Source: an uncultured Streptomyces sp.
GTDB lineage: Bacteria > Actinomycetota > Actinomycetes > Streptomycetales > Streptomycetaceae
NCBI RefSeq assembly: GCF_947488945.1
Contig: NZ_CANLBS010000015.1
Coordinates: 145,825 to 209,824, forward strand
DNA: 64,000 nucleotides
Reading direction: 5' to 3'
In this document: in pieces, positions 57,966-64,000 of the stretch
Position numbering within the stretch: the stretch's first letter is position 1
How the letters are laid out: each line of letters starts with the position of its first letter
Translations under genes and position numbers: made by a program
Notes under the pieces: generated by a model
Databases searched by the model: none
The model's input: the letters and a program-made list of their open reading frames with translations, nothing else
What the model was told of the DNA's origin: nothing

Positions 57966-59048
57966 CTACCTCGCGCCGTGCGTCGTGTGGACATCGTCGG
58001 GGGAACCGCCGGGGGCGCCGTCGGACGCCAGCACCGCCGCGAACCGGTCGACCGCCCGGCCCACCGCCGCCGGCGGCAGCAGCCCCGGCCCCCTGCTGTG
58101 CGCGTACGCGGCGAACGTCTCCGCCGTCGTGAACCTCGGCCGGAACCCCAGCGTCTCGCGCATCTGGACGGTGGAGACCACCCGGCCGTGGGTGAGCAAC
58201 CGGATCTGCTCCGGCGAGAAGTCCGTCATCCCCGCCGTCCGCAGCGCCGACCCGACCCAGGTGACGGCCGGCAGCAGCAGGGGCACCGTCGGACGCCCCA
58301 GCCGCCGGGCGCACTGCGACAGCAGCAGCACCCCGTCGCCGGCGATGTTGAACGTCCCGCTGTTCAGGGTGCCGCGCCGGGGCTCGCGCGCCGCCGCCTC
58401 CAGAACGTCCAGCACGTCGTCCTCGTGCACGAACTGGAGCCGCGGGTCGTACCCGAACACCGTCGGCAGCACCGGCAGCGCCAGGTAGTCCGCCAGCGGC
58501 GAGTCCGGATCCGGGCCGAGGATGTTGGCGAACCGCAGCACGCACACCGCGACGTCGGGACGGCGGCGGGCGAAGCCGCGCACGTACCCCTCGACCTCCA
58601 CCGCGTCCTTGGCGAACCCGCCGCTCGGCAGCGACTTGGGCGGCGTCGTCTCGGTGAAGACGGCCGGGTCGCGGGAGGCGGAACCGTAGACGCTGGTGGT
58701 CGACTTCACCACCAGCCGCTGGACCGTCGGCGACTTCTGGCACGCGCCGAGCAGCTGCATCGTGCCGATGACGTTGGTCTCCTTGACCGCCGTCCGGCCC
58801 GCGGCGCCCAGCGCCTTCCCCGAGACACTGAGATGGACCACCGTGTCCACCGCGTGCTCGGCGAGGACCCGCGCTATCGACGACTGCCGGATGTCCGTCA
58901 CCACGAACTCCGCGCCCTCCAACGGCTGCTCCGGCGCCACCGCGTCGACCGCCACCACCCGGTCCACGCCGGGGTCCTCCAGCACACGGCGCACGAACCG
59001 GCCGCCGAGCTGCCGGGCCGCTCCTGTGACGAGCACGACCTTGCCCAA
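57966..59048 (-). CDS. NAD-dependent epimerase/dehydratase family protein (extended SDR)
   Basis: 360 residues. NAD-binding loop VVLVTGAARQLGGRF (TGxxxxLG) at about 4-18 and a VHLSVSG strand. The serine region is VKSTTSVYGSAS. Where YxxxK is expected the text is GGFAKDAVEVEGYVRG, giving Lys but no Tyr four residues before it. The catalytic Tyr may be the one in VYGS, or the enzyme may be changed in function. ATG (MGKVVLVTG) at 59048. Operon with the acyltransferase. Confidence 0.9.
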   Translation of the reverse strand: MGKVVLVTGAARQLGGRFVRRVLEDPGVDRVVAVDAVAPEQPLEGAEFVVTDIRQSSIARVLAEHAVDTVVHLSVSGKALGAAGRTAVKETNVIGTMQLLGACQKSPTVQRLVVKSTTSVYGSASRDPAVFTETTPPKSLPSGGFAKDAVEVEGYVRGFARRRPDVAVCVLRFANILGPDPDSPLADYLALPVLPTVFGYDPRLQFVHEDDVLDVLEAAAREPRRGTLNSGTFNIAGDGVLLLSQCARRLGRPTVPLLLPAVTWVGSALRTAGMTDFSPEQIRLLTHGRVVSTVQMRETLGFRPRFTTAETFAAYAHSRGPGLLPPAAVGRAVDRFAAVLASDGAPGGSPDDVHTTHGAR

Positions 59049-59246
59049 GATCAGCGCCTTCCGGTCGTCGCGTGGGGCGGGTCACCCCGCCGGGGTCTCC
59101 GCAGGCCACCGTAGCGGGTGGACGCCGCACCGTGACGTCCCCAGCGCGCGCTTTGCCGAAGTCATGACCCGGTCGCGGCAGCGGCGGGCACCGGCGGCCG
59201 CCCCGCCCTCCGGACCCGCCGCACGGCTGTCCCCGGACAGCACAAC

Positions 59247-59274
59247 AGCCCCTCCGCCCGGGGGCGGAGGGGCT
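59247..59274 (-). terminator. Terminator after the bS22 gene
   Basis: A perfect 13-bp stem (AGCCCCTCCGCCC / GGGCGGAGGGGCT) with a very short centre, 23 bases after the bS22 stop codon. Confidence 0.85.
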
Positions 59275-59297
59275 GCGATGACACGAACCGCGTTCGC

Positions 59298-59396
59298 TTA
59301 CTTCTTGTTGCGACGCTGAACGCGCGTGCGCTTGAGCAGCTTGCGGTGCTTCTTCTTGGCCATCCGCTTACGCCGCTTCTTGATAACAGAGCCCAC
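59298..59396 (-). CDS. Ribosomal protein bS22 (AURKAIP1/COX24 domain), 32 aa
   Basis: A 32-residue, extremely basic protein, VGSVIKKRRKRMAKKKHRK at its start and RRNKK at its end. Mycobacterial bS22, seen in small-subunit structures, has almost the same sequence. GTG start with GAGGG six bases upstream, TAA stop. It is short and overlooked by length filters, but conservation and the flanking terminator make it secure. Confidence 0.93.
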   Translation of the reverse strand: MGSVIKKRRKRMAKKKHRKLLKRTRVQRRNKK

Positions 59397-59537
59397 GACT
59401 ACCCTCGCTCACTTCTTCTTCACTGGTGCGGGGCGTCTGGGCCCACACGACCTACGTCGGCCTAGCCTACCCGCCAGCGGGTGAGGGACGTAATCCGAGG
59501 GCGACCGGGGCGGTCCGAGGCAGCCCGCGAGGCCGCC

Positions 59538-59750
59538 CTACGCCGATTCGACCCCCACGAACGACGACTGGAGGTACTCGTGAACCGCTTGCTCCGGCAC
59601 CCGGAAGGACCTTCCCACCCTGATCGCCGGCAGATGACCGCTGTGCACCAAGCGGTACACGGTCATCTTCGACACCCTCATGACCGAGGCGACTTCCGCC
59701 ACGGTCAGAAACTTGACCTCGTTCAGAGGTCTCTCGCTGCCAGCAGCCAT
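59538..59750 (-). CDS. bdtA: BldC/excisionase-like DNA-binding protein BdtA
   Basis: 70 residues with a MerR/excisionase-type winged helix: FLTVAEVASVMRVSKMTVYR (helix-turn-helix, about 13-32) and HLPAIRVGRSFRVPEQAV (wing). This matches BdtA, a known BldD target of S. coelicolor, in sequence and in its place between bS22 and the phosphatase/acuC genes. ATG at 59750; a GTG 33 bases upstream is possible. Confidence 0.88.
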   Translation of the reverse strand: MAAGSERPLNEVKFLTVAEVASVMRVSKMTVYRLVHSGHLPAIRVGRSFRVPEQAVHEYLQSSFVGVESA

Positions 59751-59878
59751 GACCCACCTGTACCTTCCGCACGCGACGCGCACCGGCTTCCCCTCCGGTG
59801 ACTCTTCGTCGTTGTGCGCTCACTGCCCAGAGTAGGGGCGGGTGGTACGAGTGGGGAAGAGGGGAGACGATCGGCCGC

Positions 59879-60694
59879 CTACTGTGACAGACGGGCCCGA
59901 TTAAGCACATAGCGCGCCACCGGGCGGTAGAACTCCCCCCGCACCGCGTCGTCCAGCGGCACCGCCACCGAGATCCGCCCCTCCGCCTCCCCCACGAACA
60001 GCGCCGGATCGTTGGTGTCGGCCGGTCCCATCGCCTCGATGCCCAGCTGACCTGCGCCGCAGACCCACCCGTGGTCGCCGATCACCAGCCGGGGCAGCAC
60101 CCCGCCGCCCCGGGCCGCCGCCTCCAGCGCCACCCGCACGGGCAGCGGCGAGTGCGTGTGCGCCCCCGGCACACCGCCGCCCACGCCCCCTCCGGGCTCC
60201 CGCACCAACGCGACACCGCGTACGTAGTCGAGCTGGTGCGTACGTACGCCGAACCCGGTCACCATGTCGACACTCCGCCCCTGCGCCGGGGTGAGAACGG
60301 GGCATCCGGCCGCCGACAGGGCGTCTGCCAGCCCTGCGTAGAACCCGAGGAGCCGATGCGGGTGGCCGGTGCCGATCAGCACCGGCCACCGCCTGCGGGC
60401 CGCCTCGGCGAGCCGCTCCGCGAAGGCGTCCAGCGCCTCCACCGTCCGCCGCGGGTCGATGACGTCCGGCCCGTCGACGTGCGTCGGATCGGCGGACACC
60501 CCGCACCGGCGCGCCATCAGCCCCAGCAGCGCCCGCTCGTCCCACTCCTGTTCGGGATCGAGCCCGAGCGTCGCCCGGGGGTCCCGGGCGGCGAACAGAC
60601 GGTAGCTCCGCAGGCTGTCCTCGCGGGTGGTGGCGACGGGCCCGGCGAGCCGGGCCGCCAGAAGATGAGCGCGCAGCGCTCCGGTGCTCAACAC
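59879..60694 (-). CDS. Conserved actinobacterial protein, annotated elsewhere as a phosphatase
   Basis: About 271 residues from GTG at 60694 (LSTGALRAHLLAARLAG). Conserved blocks are PVLIGTGHPHRLLGFYAGLA, and GDHGWVCGAGQLGIEAMGPA followed by TNDPALFVGEAEGR; the His/Asp residues in these could bind metal. I recall it being labelled phosphatase in Streptomyces, without experimental proof. An in-frame extension to 60787 is unlikely because GGGGAG lies before 60694. Between acuC and bdtA on the same strand. Confidence 0.75.
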   Translation of the reverse strand: MLSTGALRAHLLAARLAGPVATTREDSLRSYRLFAARDPRATLGLDPEQEWDERALLGLMARRCGVSADPTHVDGPDVIDPRRTVEALDAFAERLAEAARRRWPVLIGTGHPHRLLGFYAGLADALSAAGCPVLTPAQGRSVDMVTGFGVRTHQLDYVRGVALVREPGGGVGGGVPGAHTHSPLPVRVALEAAARGGGVLPRLVIGDHGWVCGAGQLGIEAMGPADTNDPALFVGEAEGRISVAVPLDDAVRGEFYRPVARYVLNRARLSQ

Positions 60695-60818
60695 CCTGCC
60701 GATGCTCCCCGACCAGGGACGACAAGGGGACCAAAAGGCTGATTCCGGCCCACACTTGGCGCAATCACCGAACACCGGACCGTGCACGGTCCGGCCGCCG
60801 CGCCCGCAAGCCCGCCCG

Positions 60819-61991
60819 TCAGGCCAGCAGCCCGCGCAGCGGGAACGCCGCCCGACGGGTCGCCAGCACCGCCTGGTCCACCCGGTCCGCCGGGTCGTAA
60901 CCCGCCTCCCACGGCTGCCAGGACGGCGTCAGCCCGTCCGTCATCCGGCCCGGCGCGAGCTGCCGGGTCCGGGCGTACACCTCGTCCCGCCAGGACGCCG
61001 GGACCACCGAACCGGGGTCGACCGGGGCGTGCGCCGCGATCCCCACCAGATGGGTCCAGGACCGCGGCACCACGTCCACGACCGCGTAACCACCGCCGCC
61101 GAGCGCCACCCACCGGCCGCCCTCCACGTGCCGGTGCGCCAGGTCGTGGCACGCCTCCATCACGGCCCGCTGGGCGTCCAGCGAGACCGCCAGGTGCGCC
61201 AGCGGGTCCTCGATGTGCGTGTCCGCCCCGTGCTGGGTCACCAGCACCTGCGGCCGGAAGTCGGCGATCAGCTCCGGCACCACCGCGTGGAACGCCCGCA
61301 GCCACCCCGCGTCGCCCGTCCCGGCGGGCAGCGGCAGATTGACCGCCCCTCCCTCACCGGGCCCGGCGCCGGTCTCCTCCGGCCAGCCGGTCTGCGGGAA
61401 CAGCGTCCGGGGGTGCTCGTGCATCGACACGGTCAGCACCCTGGGGTCCTCCCAGAACGCCGCCTGCACCCCGTCACCGTGGTGCACGTCCACGTCGACG
61501 TACGCGACCCGCTCCGCGCCCATCTCCAGCAGCCGGGCGACGGCGATCGCCGGATCGTTGTAGACGCAGAACCCCGAGGCGGCGCCGGGCATCGCGTGGT
61601 GCAGCCCGCCGGTGAAGTTCACCGCGTGCGCGCTCTCGCCGCGCCACACCGCCTCCGCCGCCCCGACCGAGAGCCCGGCGATCAGCGCGGACGCCTCGTG
61701 CATTCCCGCGAAGGCCGGGTCGTCGGTGGTGCCGAGCCCGTACGCCTGGTCGGCGGCGCGGGGGTCGGCCGAGGCGGCCCGCACCGCCCGCACGTAGTCC
61801 TCCCGGTGGACCAGCCGCAGCGTGGACTCCCCCGCGGCCTTCGCCGTCCGTACGTCCACGGCCGCCTCCAGCCCGAACGCCCGCACCAGCCCCATCGTCA
61901 GGGCCAGCCGGACCGGGTCCATCGGGTGGCTCTCCCCGAAGTCGTATCCGGTTACCGCGTCATCCCACATCAACCGTGCGCGCCCGCTCAT
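60819..61991 (-). CDS. acuC: Acetoin utilisation-type (class I HDAC-like) deacetylase AcuC
   Basis: 390 residues of the histone deacetylase fold. The catalytic His pair is in GGLHHAMPGAASGFCVYND and the zinc ligands in YVDVDVHHGDGVQ. GGGGYAVVDVVPRSW near residue 315 is also standard. The likely role is removing acetyl groups from proteins such as acetyl-CoA synthetase. The ATG at 61991 lies inside the end of the MFS gene (32-base overlap), so the two are coupled. Confidence 0.94.
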   Translation of the reverse strand: MSGRARLMWDDAVTGYDFGESHPMDPVRLALTMGLVRAFGLEAAVDVRTAKAAGESTLRLVHREDYVRAVRAASADPRAADQAYGLGTTDDPAFAGMHEASALIAGLSVGAAEAVWRGESAHAVNFTGGLHHAMPGAASGFCVYNDPAIAVARLLEMGAERVAYVDVDVHHGDGVQAAFWEDPRVLTVSMHEHPRTLFPQTGWPEETGAGPGEGGAVNLPLPAGTGDAGWLRAFHAVVPELIADFRPQVLVTQHGADTHIEDPLAHLAVSLDAQRAVMEACHDLAHRHVEGGRWVALGGGGYAVVDVVPRSWTHLVGIAAHAPVDPGSVVPASWRDEVYARTRQLAPGRMTDGLTPSWQPWEAGYDPADRVDQAVLATRRAAFPLRGLLA

Positions 61992-63168
61992 GCCCGCCAC
62001 CGTATCGGGCGGCCCCCTCGCCGAACGAGCGGGCGTACACCAGCGTCACGAGGACCAGGACCATCGGCACCAGCATCGCCCCGCGGTAGCTCCACGCGTC
62101 GCCGAGCGCCCCCACGAGCGGCGATCCCACCAGGAAACCCACGTAGTTGAAGATGTTGAGCCGGGCGACCGCCGCGTCGCTGGCACCGGGGAACAGCCGG
62201 CCGGCCGCCGCGAACGTCTGCGGGACGATCACGCAGAGCCCGAGCCCGAGCAGCGTGAACCCGAGCATCCCGGTCCACGCGCCCGGCGCGACGGCGACCA
62301 CGCCGAACCCGAGGGCCGCCAGCACGCTGCCGGCCCGCACCACCGCCGCGGCCCCGAACCGCCGCACCCCGAAGTCGCCGAGACCCCGCCCGATCAGCGT
62401 GGTCACCATGTACACGTTGTACGGGACCGTCGCCATCTGCTCGGAGCTGCCGAGGACGTCCTGGAGGTACTTCGCGCTCCAGTTGGAGACGGTGGAGTCC
62501 CCGATGTACGCGAACGTCATCACCAGGCACAGCGGCAGCAGCAGGCCGAAGGACAGCCCCGCACCACCGGCGGCCTCCCCGGCCTCCTCCCCCGGCTCCC
62601 CGGCCGGCTTCCCCGAGGTGTACCAGCGGCTGCCGGCCAGCGCGACGGGCAGCGCCACCACGACCACCGGCAGGTACGAGACCAGCAGCGACAGGTCCCA
62701 GTGGGCCCCGGCCCACGCCAGCGAGGCCCCCGCGATGCCGCCGAGGCTGTAGACCGCGTGGAAGCCGAGCATGATGCTGCGTCCGTACGCCCGTTGGAGA
62801 CTGACACCCATCATGTTCATGGAGGCGTCGAGCGCCCCCACCGCCAGGCCGAAGACCGCCAGGGCCGCGGCCGCGTGCCAGAGCGCGTCGCCGGCGCCCA
62901 CCCCGAGCAGAGCGAGCAGCACCAGCGGCTGCGCCCACCGGAGCAGAGTTCCGGGCCGGACGCGGGTCACCACCTTCTCGGTGACGACGCTGCCGACCCC
63001 CGCGAGGATCGGCACCGCGGCGAGGAAGACGGGCAGCAGCCCGTCGGATATCCCGTACTGGTCCTGGATGGCCGGGATCCGGGTGACCAGGAGGGCGAAG
63101 GTGACTCCTTGGACGAAGAAGCTCAACGCCAACGAGGCCCTGCCGTGCCGCAACCGCGCATCTGTCAT
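61960..63168 (-). CDS. MFS transporter
   Basis: 402 residues with 12 predicted membrane helices in two halves and a polar central loop (about 195-215; TSGKPAGEPGEEAGEAAG). MLGFHAVYSLGGIAGASLAW resembles the FucP/YbjJ-like sugar or efflux group. ATG at 63168. Substrate unknown. Its last bases overlap the start of acuC. Confidence 0.92.
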   Translation of the reverse strand: MTDARLRHGRASLALSFFVQGVTFALLVTRIPAIQDQYGISDGLLPVFLAAVPILAGVGSVVTEKVVTRVRPGTLLRWAQPLVLLALLGVGAGDALWHAAAALAVFGLAVGALDASMNMMGVSLQRAYGRSIMLGFHAVYSLGGIAGASLAWAGAHWDLSLLVSYLPVVVVALPVALAGSRWYTSGKPAGEPGEEAGEAAGGAGLSFGLLLPLCLVMTFAYIGDSTVSNWSAKYLQDVLGSSEQMATVPYNVYMVTTLIGRGLGDFGVRRFGAAAVVRAGSVLAALGFGVVAVAPGAWTGMLGFTLLGLGLCVIVPQTFAAAGRLFPGASDAAVARLNIFNYVGFLVGSPLVGALGDAWSYRGAMLVPMVLVLVTLVYARSFGEGAARYGGGHERARTVDVG

Positions 63169-63210
63169 GGCGGGAGACTAGGGCCACGGGCTACCCGTGG
63201 GTAAGGGCTG

Positions 63211-63855
63211 TCAGGCGAGCAGTTCGGGGAGTTGGGACATGTCGGAGAAGTAGCCGTTCACGCCCGTGAGCCGGTCCGCCGGCATCATCGAGGTGAATCC
63301 GTACACGTCCATGCCCGCGGCCCGTGCCGCCTCGACGCCCAGCGGGCTGTCCTCGATGACCACGCACCGCTCGGGGGCGACGCCCATCCGCTCCGCGGCG
63401 TGCAGGAACAGGTCGGGGGCGGGCTTTCCGCGGCCGACGTCCTCGGCGCTGAAGATCCACTCGTCCTCGAACCACTGGTCGAGCCCGGCCTTGAGGTGGC
63501 CCACGCGGATGCGTTCGTGGGTCCCGGACGAGGCGACGCAGTAGGCGACGCCGTCCGCGACGAGCTTGCCGAGAAGGTCTTCCACCCCGTCGACGACGAC
63601 CAGCTCCCGCTGGAACGCCTCGAAGATGCGGGAGTGCAGCGTCGCGTCGAAGTCGTCGGGCAGCTTCTCACCGGTCCGCTCTTCCACGAGGTCGTGCACG
63701 CGGTGCACCGCGGACCCCATGTAGTCGCGGACCGATTCCTCGTACGAGGTGGGGTGACCGAGTTCAGTCAGGTAGCCGGCGAGGATGGTGTTGGAGATCG
63801 GCTCACTGTCGACGAGCACACCATCGTTGTCGAAGATGACCAGTTCGTAGCGCAT
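63211..63855 (-). CDS. HAD-family phosphatase (beta-phosphoglucomutase-like)
   Basis: 214 residues. Motif I FDNDGVLVDSEP (about 8-19) with the Asp nucleophile pair, motif II ASSGTHERI, motif III GRGKPAPDLFLHAA, motif IV VIEDSPLGVEAARAAGM. The helical cap lies between motifs I and II, as in PgmB/YcjU-type enzymes. Likely a sugar or small-molecule phosphatase. ATG at 63855, between the rRNA terminator and the MFS gene. Confidence 0.93.
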   Translation of the reverse strand: MRYELVIFDNDGVLVDSEPISNTILAGYLTELGHPTSYEESVRDYMGSAVHRVHDLVEERTGEKLPDDFDATLHSRIFEAFQRELVVVDGVEDLLGKLVADGVAYCVASSGTHERIRVGHLKAGLDQWFEDEWIFSAEDVGRGKPAPDLFLHAAERMGVAPERCVVIEDSPLGVEAARAAGMDVYGFTSMMPADRLTGVNGYFSDMSQLPELLA

Positions 63856-63885
63856 GGTTCGAGCCTAGACGCTCGGAACGCAGAA

Positions 63886-63913
63886 AACCCCCGTGCCACC
63901 AGGCACGGGGGTT
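63886..63913 (-). terminator. rRNA operon terminator
   Basis: A perfect 12-bp stem (AACCCCCGTGCC / GGCACGGGGGTT) with a four-base loop. Reading on the minus strand it follows the 5S gene by about 13 bases and ends in TTTT, a classic intrinsic terminator. Confidence 0.92.
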
Positions 63914-63926
63914 CCCCACAAAAATT

Positions 63927-64000
63927 GTTCGGCGGCGACCTACTCTCCCACAGGGTCCCCCCTGCAGTACCATCGGCGCGGAAAGGCTTAGCTTCCGGGT
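63927..64000 (-). rRNA. rrf: 5S ribosomal RNA, 3' part (5' end outside window)
   Basis: On the minus strand the text contains CCCGGAAGCTAAGCC, then GCCGATGGTACTGC, then GGGAGAGTAGG and ends CGCCGCCGAACAA, all standard for Streptomyces 5S rRNA. About 74 of roughly 120 bases are present. The rest of the operon (23S, 16S) should lie to the right. Confidence 0.96.

Noticed and set aside
59751..59878. A BldD binding site before bdtA
   Set aside because: Only the right half of the consensus as I recall it is seen (CAGAGTAG); the left half does not match, so I do not report it as a site.

Overview
This window looks like a stretch of Streptomyces chromosome. The evidence is very high G+C (roughly 70% or more), strong G/C bias at third codon positions, frequent GTG starts, GGAGG-type ribosome binding sites, stop/start-overlapping operons, and orthologues of genes known mainly from Streptomyces (bldN, rsbN, bdtA, rex-hemACD, futalosine-pathway mqn genes, DUF397/Scr1-type pairs, DUF2637). 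No insertion sequence, prophage, integrase, tRNA or CRISPR array was recognised. The left edge cuts mqnE and the right edge cuts the 5S rRNA of a minus-strand rRNA operon.

Layout. 1-5.7 kb: menaquinone (futalosine pathway) genes mqnE, mqnM, mqnP and mqnL, with an Lrp-type regulator, a tiny basic protein and a rhomboid protease among them. 5.8-9.3 kb: a four-gene minus-strand module that looks like type VII (ESX/WXG100) secretion cargo plus an EspG-like chaperone. 9.5-12.1 kb: a membrane protein, then a MarR regulator divergent from an aldehyde dehydrogenase with two perfect palindromic operators between them. 12.1-16.3 kb: the system II cytochrome c maturation operon (resA, ccdA, resB, ccsB). 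16.4-20 kb: a deacetylase-like lipoprotein, a histidine phosphatase and hemL. 20-30.5 kb: accessory and housekeeping genes (AraC, GNAT, Mut7-C nuclease, SDR, RtcB, two DUF3558 lipoproteins, a DUF2637 membrane protein). 30.5-34.3 kb: a class I lysyl-tRNA synthetase back to back with argS. 34.3-45.7 kb: a GvpU-like protein, a phospholipase D-like enzyme, an iron-box-controlled beta-propeller protein, an ATPase/XRE/DUF397 trio, a secreted S1 protease, a secreted GH18 chitinase, an orphan proteasome-like Ntn hydrolase and a HEAT-repeat protein. 45.7-53 kb: DinB, hemB and the rex-hemA-hemC-hemD operon with a Rex operator, plus a glutaredoxin-like protein. 53-64 kb: developmental genes (bldN, rsbN, bdtA), a HAD enzyme, an acyltransferase and epimerase pair, ribosomal protein bS22, an AcuC deacetylase, an MFS transporter, a HAD phosphatase and the 5S rRNA.

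How the genes work together. Much of the window builds the respiratory chain: menaquinone (mqn), haem (hemL, hemB, hemA, hemC, hemD), cytochrome c assembly (res/ccs) and NADH/NAD+ sensing (rex). The second theme is development and extracellular nutrition: sigma-BldN with its anti-sigma factor, bdtA, chitinase and protease. The least explained parts are the type VII cargo module, the orphan Ntn hydrolase that retains the proteasome T1/D17/K33 pattern, the lone GvpU-like gene, and several short tandem duplications in non-coding DNA at 20.8-23.2 kb.
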